Assembly: GCA_007123625.1 (NCBI GenBank)
Contig: SKKS01000029.1
Span: 1 to 8,239, forward strand
DNA length: 8,239 nt
Source of the DNA: Paracoccaceae bacterium
GTDB taxonomy: Bacteria; Pseudomonadota; Alphaproteobacteria; Rhodobacterales; Rhodobacteraceae
Direction: 5' to 3'
The notes under the pieces were generated by a model. That model was not told where the DNA came from. It searched no databases and saw nothing but the letters and a program-made list of their open reading frames with translations. The translations under genes were made by a program, and so were the position numbers. Shown piece by piece: positions 1 to 7,569 of the stretch. Numbering within the stretch: the first letter of the stretch is position 1; each line of letters begins with the position of its first letter.

Positions 1-1681
1 CCGCCGCCGCGTCGGCCAGTTCCGCGCCGGGGTCCGCCGCCGACAGGCCGACCGTGATCCGCGCCTCGGCGTGCAGCGGGGTGTCGGGGTCGGCAGGCGG
101 GGTTGCGGTCGGGGTTTCCGCAGACTCTTCGGCGCATTCGCCATTGGTAATCCTTGCGCGCAGGGCGACGATGTCATCGACCAGCGCCTTTTCACGTGCG
201 AAATGCGCCTCGGCCTCGGCCAGTCTGGCGGTGTTGTCGTCCAGCGCCTCGCGGATCTCGGCAATGCGTTCGGCGTTCACGCAACCCAGATCGGCCTCGG
301 CTTCCTTCGCCGCCAGCTCGCGTTCCAGCGCCGCGATCTCGGCCTTCAGATCGCCCACTGTGGCGGGGACCGCCGACTGGCTGATTGCTACGCGGGCGGC
401 GGCGGTGTCCAGCAGCGACACCGCCTTGTCCGGCAACTGCCGCGCCGGGATATAGCGCGCCGACAGGTTGACGGCGGCGACCACCGCCTCGTCCGAGATG
501 CGCACCTTGTGATGCGCTTCCATCGGGCCCAGGATGCCGCGCAACATGGTGCAGGCGCGCGCGATCGAAGGTTCTTCCACGTTCACCGGCTGGAAGCGAC
601 GGGTCAGCGCGGGGTCCTTTTCGAAATACTGGCGGTATTCGGCCCAGGTGGTGGCCGCGACCGTGCGCAGCGTGCCGCGCGCCAGCGCGGGCTTGAGCAG
701 GTTCGCCGCATCGCCCGTGCCTTGCGCCCCGCCCGCGCCGATAAGCGTGTGCGCCTCGTCGATGAACATGATGATCGGCGTCGGGCTGGACTGCACTTCG
801 TCAATGACCGAGCGCAGGCGCTGTTCGAACTCGCCCTTCATGCTGGCCCCCGCCTGCATCAACCCGATATCGAGCGCATGCAGCCGCACGCCATGCAGCG
901 CGGGCGGCACATTGCCCGCGGCCAGAGCCTGCGCGAAGCCTTCGACCACCGCAGTCTTGCCCACACCGGCCTCGCCGGTCAGGATCGGATTGTTCTGGCG
1001 CCGCCGCATCAGCACGTCGATGATCTGGCGGATTTCATCGTCACGGCCTACGATCGGGTCCATCTTGCCGCTTTCGGCCTGTGCGGTCATGTCGATGGAA
1101 AACCGCCCCAGCGGCGTGCCCGGACGCGGCCCGCCTTCGGCCCCGGTGGCGGACCCGGCGCTGCCCGCGCCGATTCCGGTACCATCCATCGGGCGCATGT
1201 CCTCTTCCTCTGACCCGGCCCAGATCTTGCGCGATTCCGCCACCAACTTTTCGGTATCGAGCGCCCCCAGCATGGGGCAGACCTGCATGACCGCCTGCTT
1301 CAATTCCTTGGTGCGCAGGATCGCCACCAGCAGGTGCCCGGTGCGGATCTGTGCCTCGCCGAACAGCAGCGTCGCATAGTGCCAGCCCCGGTCCAGCGCA
1401 TCGGCCATATGCGCCGAAATGCCGGGCATTTCGGTGACGTTCTTGCGAAACCCCGCAATCGCGCGTTCGAAATCGGCCATGATCCGGCCCTTGTCGATCC
1501 CCTCCAGGATCAGCGTCACCGAAATGTCCGAGCGGTCGTTGGCAAGGATATGATACACCCAGTGCGTCAGTTCCAGGTTGCGGTTGCCTTCGTTCTTGGC
1601 GTGTCGCAGCGCCTGCATGAAGGCGTCATAGCCCACACGGTTGAGCTTGCCCGCGACGGTTTCAAGGCTGATCTCGGTCAT
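1..1681 (-). CDS. tssH: TssH/ClpV, T6SS AAA+ sheath-disassembly ATPase (3' part beyond window)
   Basis: The frame is open for 560 codons from the ATG at 1681 and runs off the left edge, so only the N-terminal part of a protein that is usually about 850-900 residues is present. Residues 1-160 resemble the Clp N-domain, which in ClpV binds the exposed N-terminal helix of TssC in contracted sheath. A Gly/Ser/Ala-rich linker (about 161-190) follows. The first AAA+ module has Walker A GEAGVGKT (236-243, K242), Walker B MFIDEA (D308, E309), a sensor-1-like ATTW and an arginine-finger candidate RRF (R361-R362). A helical middle region starts near residue 420 and contains a Pro/Thr/Asp-rich stretch at about 520-533. 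The second AAA+ module is outside the window. An AGGG motif at 1689-1692 sits 7 nt before the ATG. A plain ClpB is unlikely because the gene directly follows tssG. ClpV uses ATP to extract TssC and recycle the sheath in the cytoplasm. Confidence 0.96.
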   Translation of the reverse strand, partial: MTEISLETVAGKLNRVGYDAFMQALRHAKNEGNRNLELTHWVYHILANDRSDISVTLILEGIDKGRIMADFERAIAGFRKNVTEMPGISAHMADALDRGWHYATLLFGEAQIRTGHLLVAILRTKELKQAVMQVCPMLGALDTEKLVAESRKIWAGSEEEDMRPMDGTGIGAGSAGSATGAEGGPRPGTPLGRFSIDMTAQAESGKMDPIVGRDDEIRQIIDVLMRRRQNNPILTGEAGVGKTAVVEGFAQALAAGNVPPALHGVRLHALDIGLMQAGASMKGEFEQRLRSVIDEVQSSPTPIIMFIDEAHTLIGAGGAQGTGDAANLLKPALARGTLRTVAATTWAEYRQYFEKDPALTRRFQPVNVEEPSIARACTMLRGILGPMEAHHKVRISDEAVVAAVNLSARYIPARQLPDKAVSLLDTAAARVAISQSAVPATVGDLKAEIAALERELAAKEAEADLGCVNAERIAEIREALDDNTARLAEAEAHFAREKALVDDIVALRARITNGECAEESAETPTATPPADPDTPLHAEARITVGLSAADPGAELADAAA

Positions 1682-1722
1682 GGCTCATCCCTTTCGAGTC
1701 CTGCGCGCCGCGTGGTCCGGCC

Positions 1723-2808
1723 TCAGGCCGCGCGGCGCATCGCCGCATCGCGCAGATGTTGTGCCGTCAGGACCGCGCAAAGGCGCCGCCCCGGCAATGT
1801 TTGTGGTGCTTCTTCGGTCGCTGCCGGAACAAAGCTTGTCCAGCCAAGCAGCCCCACCCGGCCCAGACAGGACGCAGGCAGGCGGTCATCGGGAAGGGTC
1901 AGGCCAAGCTCGATCTCGACCGTCTGTCCCAGGTAGAATTGCAGGAACCCGGCCACGACTTCGAAATGTCCGCCGCCGGGAAGGAAGCGGCTGTATTCCT
2001 CAAGCGTGTCGGTGTGCACGATCAGGCGCACCTTGTCGTTCACGCTGTAGGACCGGCGCCCAAGCATCGCGGTCGCGCCCAGCGCCGCGCGCGGCCCACC
2101 CAGAAGGCTGCGGTCGCCGGGTTCGAATTCCAGCCAGGAGCCGACACGTTCCTGCAATTCGACATCAAGGCCCAGCATCTCGCGCATGATCTGCACCAGA
2201 CGCGCCGCGCTGCGCACCCGGCTTCCCAGAAGCCCCGCAAAGCGCAACTTGACGATATCGGGGATCGCATCGCGGTTCTTCATTGCCGGGGTGCCCAGCC
2301 CGATGAAGGACCCCAGCCAGGCACGAAAACGGTCATCCTGCGCGCGGTCCAGCTGCACGATGGGGCGGGCATCGGCCCAAGCGCGGTAGAACAGCTGCAG
2401 AAAGCGCGTGGCCAGCGTGTTGGCAAAATCCGCAAAGGCCGGGTCGCGGCGGAAATGCTTCCAGTGATAGGCTTCGATGGTGGTGGTCAGAGGCAGCGCG
2501 CCCTGCGGGCCGAAATAACCCATGAACTGCACCTGAACCTTGACCGCGCCTTTCGCGGAGCGCTCGGCCGCGACGACGTTGCACGACGGAAAGGCGACAA
2601 AGGGCTCCTGCACGGGGATGGCGATTTCCTGTGCCAGCACCTGTGATCTGCCAATGGGGGGCTTTTCGGGCGCGGCGCGCTCCAACTCGCGCATGAGCGT
2701 CAGGAAATCCATACGCCAGGGTTCGTCGCGCAGCACCTCGGACCAGGCGCGCGGCGGCTTGCACGTCGCACCGGAACCGGGCGCAGGGGGCTGCGGCGCC
2801 ACGCTCAC
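1723..2808 (-). CDS. tssG: TssG (VasB/ImpH family), T6SS baseplate wedge subunit
   Basis: This 361-residue protein has the usual TssG length and layout. The N-terminal WRMDFLTLMRELE segment (about 31-43) is followed by a conserved core, FMGYFGPQGALPLTTTI, at 95-111. A YRAWADARP segment follows at about 141-149, and a GLLGWTSF motif lies near the C-terminus. TssG pairs with two TssF and one TssE in the cytoplasmic baseplate wedge and contacts TssK. Its start is GTG at 2806-2808, which overlaps the tssF stop TGA (2805-2807) in the sequence GTGA. This implies translational coupling to tssF and helps fix the start. No signal peptide or membrane segment is seen, as expected. Family assignment is by remembered motifs and by its fixed position between tssF and clpV. 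Confidence 0.96.
   Translation of the reverse strand: MSVAPQPPAPGSGATCKPPRAWSEVLRDEPWRMDFLTLMRELERAAPEKPPIGRSQVLAQEIAIPVQEPFVAFPSCNVVAAERSAKGAVKVQVQFMGYFGPQGALPLTTTIEAYHWKHFRRDPAFADFANTLATRFLQLFYRAWADARPIVQLDRAQDDRFRAWLGSFIGLGTPAMKNRDAIPDIVKLRFAGLLGSRVRSAARLVQIMREMLGLDVELQERVGSWLEFEPGDRSLLGGPRAALGATAMLGRRSYSVNDKVRLIVHTDTLEEYSRFLPGGGHFEVVAGFLQFYLGQTVEIELGLTLPDDRLPASCLGRVGLLGWTSFVPAATEEAPQTLPGRRLCAVLTAQHLRDAAMRRAA
2805..2808 (-). other. GTGA stop-start overlap, tssF/tssG
   Basis: The tssF stop TGA (2805-2807) overlaps the GTG start of tssG (2806-2808). Together with the tssE/tssF overlap, it makes the three baseplate wedge genes a tightly coupled translational block, consistent with their assembly as one subcomplex. 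Confidence 0.8.
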
Positions 2809-4760
2809 AACACCGGCCCCGTGCCTGAACGCGGCGCAAAGCGCATAACCTCGCCCCGCCGTTCGGAACGGATCACCGTTTCGGTGAAGGAGTTCACCGT
2901 CACATAATCGGCCAGGAACCGGTCCAGCACACTGCCCAGAAGCGCGATGCCCGACCCTTCGAAGTTCCGCTCGTCAAAGCCGAGCGTGACCTCGATCCCG
3001 CGCGCGGGCGCGAAGCCGTCGGCGCGGCGGATCATGCGCACCACCGGGCGCGAGGACACCCCGCGCAGCCCCTGTATCTGCGTTTCCGTCACCGCATCAG
3101 ACGTTCCTGCGCATAGCGATAAAACCTCGCGCAGGCCGGCGGCAGGGTCGCCCGAGTGACGGTCCTGCAGCCCGAACTGGTTGAAGCTGAGGAAGCTGAC
3201 AAGCCGCCACAGCCGCTCTCCCCGCCGACCCAGCCGTGGCGAATCCGTTTCCGATTCCAGCACCGATTCCCGCGGCAGGGTCGGGCCGGTGATACACCCG
3301 ATGGGCACCGTCACATCGTCGCGCAGGTGAAAATCGGCCGCGCCGCGCCCCACCGGAAGCTGCGCGGGCAGATGCCGGTTGGAACACAGCGCCCGGACCT
3401 GCAGGCTTTGAACCCTGTAGGCACTGTCAATGCGCGCAGGCTCGTGCAGGCTGACAAGCGTTTCGGTTCCCAGATAATCGCCATAGGCGCCGAAGCGGCG
3501 TTCGTGCGGGGTCAGCCTGCGGGGGCGTCGCCGGGTCGCGAAATAAAGCGCTTCGTCCGGTTTGGTACTGTCGGGCGGCAGGGCATAGATCGGCCAGACA
3601 GGGGCCTTTTCCCGCTGGCCCAGGAAATTGGCATCCACCGACAGCACGCGGTGGATTTCGAAATTCACCTGCGGAAACGAAGACGGCGTTACAAGGTATT
3701 CGTTGTGTTCGGGGCCGATCTTGACGCGGGCACAGCGCTCTTCGAACAGGTTGAGCGCCGGAGCGGCATAAAGGCGGAAATTTGCAGCCGACACGGTGGC
3801 GCCCAGACGTGGATGCACGCGGTTGAATTCGATCAGGATGTCGAAGGCCGGCGCCGGAATCCGGCCCAGCAGCCGCGCCAGTCCGTTTAGCCGCACACCC
3901 AGGAACTTTTGCGGCAGGGTCATGTATTCGCGCAAAAGTGCAAAGCCGCTGAACACGCGCCCGTCCTCGGGGTAAAGCGCCTCTTCCTCGCGAAAACCCA
4001 GCGGCTCGATCATGTCCGCGGGCGCGGGCATGAAGACCGGATCGCCGTTTTCGTCCAGCCACCGCAGGGTGATGCGCGCGCAATTGGCCAGCAGCTGTTC
4101 ATAAAGGGTGACCATGTCGCTCATGGCACCATGAAGGTGCACCGGCAGCGTGTCGACACCGATTGTGCTGACCGGGGGCGCGGCGCGGGCGGCGTCCGAG
4201 TCGGGATCGGTCATCGCCTGCGCGGTGCGGTGAAAGAACGACAGGCGCAGACCGCCAAGCGTGCCATCGGCAACTTCCAGTCCCAGCGCCTGAAGCGGGG
4301 CGGGTCCGGAAAAATACGCGCCCTGCGCAAGATGCAGTGGCCAGAGTTCCAGCGCGCTGGACAGCCGGAACCGGCACGAAATGCGCTGGTCGCGTTCAAC
4401 GTAATCGGCGTCCAGATAGCTGCCGCGCGGGAACCGGACCCCCTTGGCAAGGTCGCGGTCGGAAAAATTCGGCGTGGCCTGCGCGATCATCGCGGACGGG
4501 ATCGGCGCCAGGAAATCGGGCAACACCTGATCCAGCAGCGCGGTGGTAAAGGTCGAAAACTCGGAATCGATCTTGGTCTGGACCCGCGCGGCCAGAAACG
4601 CCGCCCCCTCCAGCAATCCGCCAAGCCCCGGATCAAGCTTGTCGCGGGTCAGCCCGCCCAGACGTTCGGCCACCCCGGGGTAGGTGGCGGCGAATTCGTC
4701 GACTCGTTCATAAAGTATGCCAAGCTCGCGTTCGTAGGCGTCCAGAAATTCCTGCTTCAT
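2805..4760 (-). CDS. tssF: TssF (VasA/ImpG family), T6SS baseplate wedge subunit
   Basis: The protein has 651 residues from the ATG at 4758-4760. The N-terminus has the family pattern FLDAYERELGILYERVDEFA (4-23), then YPGVAERLGG and DPGLGGLLEGAAFLAARVQ (43-61). The C-terminus carries the typical VTVNSFTETVI segment and ends with a Gly/Pro-containing tail. The frame is open upstream to an ATG at 4880, but those 40 extra codons lie inside tssE and lack TssF-like sequence. The 4760 start gives the standard N-terminus and a 4-nt ATGA overlap with the tssE stop (4757-4759). TssF is the main scaffold of the baseplate, with two copies per wedge together with TssG and TssE. The protein is cytoplasmic. 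The DPGLGG site departs slightly from the commoner DPhVERLLE form, but the rest is intact. Confidence 0.96.
   Translation of the reverse strand: MKQEFLDAYERELGILYERVDEFAATYPGVAERLGGLTRDKLDPGLGGLLEGAAFLAARVQTKIDSEFSTFTTALLDQVLPDFLAPIPSAMIAQATPNFSDRDLAKGVRFPRGSYLDADYVERDQRISCRFRLSSALELWPLHLAQGAYFSGPAPLQALGLEVADGTLGGLRLSFFHRTAQAMTDPDSDAARAAPPVSTIGVDTLPVHLHGAMSDMVTLYEQLLANCARITLRWLDENGDPVFMPAPADMIEPLGFREEEALYPEDGRVFSGFALLREYMTLPQKFLGVRLNGLARLLGRIPAPAFDILIEFNRVHPRLGATVSAANFRLYAAPALNLFEERCARVKIGPEHNEYLVTPSSFPQVNFEIHRVLSVDANFLGQREKAPVWPIYALPPDSTKPDEALYFATRRRPRRLTPHERRFGAYGDYLGTETLVSLHEPARIDSAYRVQSLQVRALCSNRHLPAQLPVGRGAADFHLRDDVTVPIGCITGPTLPRESVLESETDSPRLGRRGERLWRLVSFLSFNQFGLQDRHSGDPAAGLREVLSLCAGTSDAVTETQIQGLRGVSSRPVVRMIRRADGFAPARGIEVTLGFDERNFEGSGIALLGSVLDRFLADYVTVNSFTETVIRSERRGEVMRFAPRSGTGPVL
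4757..4760 (-). other. ATGA stop-start overlap, tssE/tssF
   Basis: The tssE stop TGA (4757-4759) and the tssF start ATG (4758-4760) share bases on the minus strand. This arrangement usually couples translation by re-initiation and supports the short TssF start over the upstream in-frame ATG. Confidence 0.85.
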
Positions 4761-5353
4761 GCGCTGCCCTTCGCCTCGCGCCCGCTGGCAGAAGCTGCAG
4801 CAAGGTCGCGCAGCTTCACCTTGCCCGACCCGGTGTCGATCTCGGCTGTAAATTCGAGTGGCACATCGACCGGGCGGCACAGCATCTCGGCCTGGATATG
4901 TAGCGAGATACGTTGCTGGATGCTGTCGAATTCTGCGCCCTGGGTCACCGCTATCGATCCGGCAAGCAGGCGCGGTTCGTGGTTTCTGAGCGCGTTGCGC
5001 AGGTTCGCTGCCAATTTCTGGTCGGTGAGCACATCCGCAGTAAGGTGGCTCATGTCCGGCACACCAAAATTGAGCACCGAGCGTTCCACATGCGGGTGGC
5101 GCTGCAGATCGGCCACCGACGCCAGCGAGATCGTGTTGAGCAACTGCCCCAGATCAATGTCGAGGTTGCGGCGAAGCTGGTTCTCGTTCGCGCCGCGCCG
5201 CCGGATGGAGCCACGTTCGGTCAGCACGCGCGCGCCAGACGCATCGTGCACGATCTCTTCACGCCGCGAATCGCCGCGTTCGGCTGCGTCCCTGAAAGCG
5301 TACATCAGGGGTATCTGCAGCGGCTTGAGGTGCGGCGTGTCGACCTTGCTCAT
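4757..5353 (-). CDS. tssE: TssE, gp25-like T6SS baseplate subunit
   Basis: This 198-residue protein matches the T4 gp25-like (Gp25_lysozyme) family. Visible landmarks are RRNLDIDLGQLLNT (61-74), the diagnostic SVLNFGVPDMS (92-102) and NHEPRLL (124-130), which holds the EPR motif needed in gp25/TssE for docking the sheath to the baseplate. The C-terminal part, PVDVPLEFTAEID, forms a strand region. The N-terminal 50 residues are basic and somewhat longer than in compact TssE proteins. Despite the Pfam name, the family has no demonstrated lysozyme activity; it starts sheath polymerisation. The ATG at 5351-5353 has only a weak AGAG Shine-Dalgarno match (5359-5362) and lies behind a tetraloop hairpin, in contrast to the strong sites of tssB, tssC and hcp. 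The stop overlaps the tssF start. Confidence 0.96.
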   Translation of the reverse strand: MSKVDTPHLKPLQIPLMYAFRDAAERGDSRREEIVHDASGARVLTERGSIRRRGANENQLRRNLDIDLGQLLNTISLASVADLQRHPHVERSVLNFGVPDMSHLTADVLTDQKLAANLRNALRNHEPRLLAGSIAVTQGAEFDSIQQRISLHIQAEMLCRPVDVPLEFTAEIDTGSGKVKLRDLAAASASGREAKGSA

Positions 5354-5369
5354 CGGTTCTCTGCATCAT

Positions 5370-5385
5370 CCGGGCCGAAGCCCCG
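5370..5385 (-). promoter_or_regulatory. C(UUCG)G tetraloop hairpin before tssE
   Basis: The transcript contains GGGC-UUCG-GCCC, a 4-bp GC stem closed by the very stable C(UUCG)G tetraloop, with one mismatch and one more C-G pair outside it. It ends 16 nt before the tssE ATG, just upstream of the weak AGAG ribosome-binding site. It could modulate ribosome access to tssE or act as a barrier to exonucleases. The remainder of the 5354-5516 gap holds no gene that I can support. Confidence 0.45.
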
Positions 5386-5462
5386 GTCTTGTCCATTCCC
5401 GCGCGGTGCGCCGTGAATTTCTGAAGCGTGGACAACCGCCGGGCGACTGGCGCAGCCGCACA

Positions 5463-5493
5463 CCCTGCCGTGCCAAGGCACGGCGCAGCAGGG
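5463..5493 (-). promoter_or_regulatory. Stem-loop downstream of hcp (no U-tract)
   Basis: In the transcript, an outer stem CCCUG/CAGGG encloses a five-base bulge (CUGCG) and an inner stem CCGUGC/GCACGG capped by a CUUG loop. It starts 23 nt after the hcp stop codon. No run of U follows, so it is not a standard intrinsic terminator, and transcription presumably continues into tssE. A plausible role is 3'-end stabilisation or RNA processing that leaves more hcp than tssE-tssH message. The structure is seen in the sequence; the role is inferred. An 8-bp direct repeat, ggcgcagc, occurs at 5449-5456 and 5482-5489, probably by chance. Confidence 0.5.
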
Positions 5494-5516
5494 CATCCGG
5501 ATTTGTGTCGCCTTTA

Positions 5517-6011
5517 TCAGACGAGCTTGTTCTGCGCGATGTCGTAGGCGGCTTCGGTTTCGCCGATCTTGGCGCCCTCGGCGCTTTGCTGGGTATAGAC
5601 CACCTTGAACTCGCGGAAGTTCAGCGAAAGGTTCTCGTACACCGTATCGTCCGATTCCTTGCCCGACCCTGTGGTATAGGACGAAACGATGATCGTTTTC
5701 ATCTCGATCTTGTAGTATTCAAGCTGCGCATCGCCGTCGGCTTTCTGAACGTGCAGCACCGCCTTGGGGATATGCTTGCCGGTAACGCAGGCCTTGATCA
5801 GGTCGGTCGAGGAAAGGTCGACTTTTTTGGTGAAATTGATGTCACCGACATTGGCACGCCCTGCACCACCGCCCGTGCCGCTTTGCGTGGTCCCGCTCTG
5901 CGTCATGTTCCAGGACCAGTCTTCCAGGTCGATGCCGCCTTCCTTCTCGAAATGGGATTTCTGGGTCTCGCCCTTGATCCCCTCGATAACGAGCGTGATA
6001 TCTACGGCCAT
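5517..6011 (-). CDS. hcp: Hcp (TssD), T6SS inner-tube protein
   Basis: The 164-residue product has the Hcp fold signature: an N-terminal MAVDITLVIEGIKGE (1-15), then DLEDWSWNMTQSGTTQSGTG (28-47), which corresponds to the glycine-rich extended loop, and GRANVGDINFTKKVD (51-65). These are followed by ACVTGKHIPKAVLHVQK and a C-terminal LSLNFREFKVVY strand. Hcp hexamers stack into the tube that is fired by the sheath and that carries small effectors in its lumen. No C-terminal effector domain is fused, so this is a structural Hcp. The TQSGT unit is duplicated in tandem within the loop, which is common in the family. Start choice is clear: ATG at 6011 with AAGGAG (6018-6023) 6 nt upstream. Position between tssC and the baseplate genes matches the HSI-I type layout. 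Confidence 0.97.
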   Translation of the reverse strand: MAVDITLVIEGIKGETQKSHFEKEGGIDLEDWSWNMTQSGTTQSGTGGGAGRANVGDINFTKKVDLSSTDLIKACVTGKHIPKAVLHVQKADGDAQLEYYKIEMKTIIVSSYTTGSGKESDDTVYENLSLNFREFKVVYTQQSAEGAKIGETEAAYDIAQNKLV

Positions 6012-6067
6012 TTTTCGCTCCTTCGCTTTTCCAAGGTAATTCGTTCTTTATTTGTGCTCGAAAGAAA
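6012..6067 (-). promoter_or_regulatory. A/T-rich tssC-hcp spacer with strong hcp ribosome-binding site
   Basis: The 56-nt spacer is clearly richer in A and T than the genes and shows no hairpin. It ends in AAGGAG (6018-6023), 6 nt from the hcp ATG, with an A-rich stretch between. An unstructured leader with a near-ideal Shine-Dalgarno sequence fits the need for many Hcp copies per tube. No internal promoter can be called with confidence. Confidence 0.55.
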
Positions 6068-7543
6068 TCACTTGCCCGGCAGCTTGGATACCAGGCTCAT
6101 GCCGATATCCATGCCTTCAAGCTGGAAATGCGGGCGGAGATAGAACTTGCCCAGGTAATATCCCGGGTTCTCGGGGTCCTCCACGATTTCCACCTTCGCG
6201 CCCGCCAGAGGTTTGCGCGCCTTCTCCGCCTCGGTCGCATTCGCAGGCGAGGCGTGCACATATTGTGCAATCCAGTTCTGCAGTTCACGTTGAAGCTGTT
6301 CGCGCTCCCTGGTCGATCCGATCTTGTCGCGCACCATCACCTTGAGGTAATGGGAAAAACGCGAAACGGCGAAGATATAGGGAATCCGCGACGACAGGTT
6401 GTCCGACGCGGTGGCTTCGGGATCGACATACTTCTTGGGCTTGTAGAGCGATTGTGCGCCGATGAACGCGGCCTTGTCGGTATTGGCGCGGTGAATGAGC
6501 GAAATAAGCCCGGATTTCGACAATTCCGCTTCGCGCCGGTCGCTTATCGCCACCTCGGTAGGGCACTTCATGTCCACGCCGCCGTCATCAGTGGCGAAGG
6601 TATGTACTGGCAGGTTGATCACCTCGCCCCCCGATTGTACGCCACGGATCTGGACCGTCCAGCCATATTCCTTGTGCGCGCGCGATATGTTCGCCGCCAT
6701 TGCGTAGGATGCGTTCATCCAGCTGAACTTCTCGCCGGTGTGGCCGTCGGTCTCTTCCTCGAAGTTGAATTCCTCGACAGGGACACTGGATTGTCCATAA
6801 GGCGCGCGCGCCAGCATGCGCGGCATGCACAGCGCCACATAGCGCGAGTTCTCGCTTTCGCGCAGGGATTTCCAGCCCGCATAATCCGGTGTTTCAAAAA
6901 TCGTGCTCAGGTCATGGGGGTTGGGAATCTCATTCCAGCTGTCCATCCCCATCAGACCCGGCGCAGCATTGGCGATGAACGGCGCGAGCGAGGCGGCCGC
7001 GACCTTCCCCATTTCGCGCAGGATGTTCACGTCCGATCCCGAATGGTCAAAGGCATAGTCGGCCACAAGGCAGCCGAAAGGCTCGCCGCCCAGCTGACCG
7101 AAAGCACCTTCATAGACCTTCTTGAAGATCGGGCTCTGGTCCCATTTCGCCCCCCGATACGAACGTAGTTCACGCTCGAGTTCGGATTTCGAGATGTTCA
7201 TCACCTGCACCTTCATCGTGGCGTCAGGTTCCGATTCGCGTACGCAGTGTTCCAGCCCGCGCCAGGCGCTTTCGATCTTCTGAAACTCCGGGTGGTGCAG
7301 GATCACATTCATCTGCTCGGACAGCTTTTCATCCAGCCGGGCAATGATCTCGTCCACCGTGTCGATGATATCATCCTTGACCACCGACTGGTCGCTCAGG
7401 GCCTGTTTGACAAGGGTCGTGACCGCGTTCTCGACCTCGCTTTCGGCGTCCGCGGTGCGGGGTTTGAAGCTTTGCTTCAGGAGCGCCGAAAAATCCTCGA
7501 CACCGGCATGGGTTTCCGCCGTGCTCTGGGTTTCCTGCTGCAT
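6068..7543 (-). CDS. tssC: TssC (VipB), T6SS sheath large subunit
   Basis: The 491-residue protein is of normal TssC/VipB length. It has an N-terminal helical segment (about 36-80) that, in the family, contains the ClpV-binding helix exposed on contraction. The hallmark HHPEFQKIESAWRGLEH is at 83-99. Further on are SRFSHYLKVMVRDKIGS, which is strongly conserved, and the C-terminal FYLRPHFQLEGMDIGMSLVS (466-485), where the last strands interlock with neighbouring sheath subunits. TssC pairs with TssB to form the contractile sheath wrapped around the Hcp tube in the cytoplasm. The ATG at 7541-7543 has GGAGGA (7553-7558) 9 nt upstream. Only one tssC is present here, unlike Agrobacterium, where the large subunit is encoded by two adjacent genes. 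Confidence 0.97.
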   Translation of the reverse strand: MQQETQSTAETHAGVEDFSALLKQSFKPRTADAESEVENAVTTLVKQALSDQSVVKDDIIDTVDEIIARLDEKLSEQMNVILHHPEFQKIESAWRGLEHCVRESEPDATMKVQVMNISKSELERELRSYRGAKWDQSPIFKKVYEGAFGQLGGEPFGCLVADYAFDHSGSDVNILREMGKVAAASLAPFIANAAPGLMGMDSWNEIPNPHDLSTIFETPDYAGWKSLRESENSRYVALCMPRMLARAPYGQSSVPVEEFNFEEETDGHTGEKFSWMNASYAMAANISRAHKEYGWTVQIRGVQSGGEVINLPVHTFATDDGGVDMKCPTEVAISDRREAELSKSGLISLIHRANTDKAAFIGAQSLYKPKKYVDPEATASDNLSSRIPYIFAVSRFSHYLKVMVRDKIGSTREREQLQRELQNWIAQYVHASPANATEAEKARKPLAGAKVEIVEDPENPGYYLGKFYLRPHFQLEGMDIGMSLVSKLPGK

Positions 7544-7569
7544 TTCAGGTCGTCCTCCGGATATCTATG

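Noticed and set aside
71..1213. A 380-codon plus-strand open frame, and others opposite clpV and tssG
   Set aside because: These lie opposite conserved minus-strand genes with clear family motifs, have low-complexity Arg/Gly/Ala-rich products, and no credible ribosome-binding context was seen.
4761..4880. In-frame upstream ATG extending TssF by 40 residues
   Set aside because: The extension lies entirely within tssE, has no TssF-like sequence, and the ATG at 4760 gives both the family N-terminus and an ATGA overlap.
5463..5493. Intrinsic terminator after hcp
   Set aside because: The stem is strong but no U-run follows, and the next genes belong to the same machine, so it is described as a regulatory stem-loop instead.
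5517..6011. Hcp as an evolved Hcp with a fused effector
   Set aside because: The protein ends at the normal Hcp length with no C-terminal extension.
3909..6143. A 744-codon open frame on the plus strand across tssF, tssE and hcp
   Set aside because: It is antisense to three well-recognised genes and crosses their boundaries and the hairpin-rich gap. Its product is rich in Arg, Gly and His with no recognisable domain. Long antisense open frames are normal in high-GC coding DNA.
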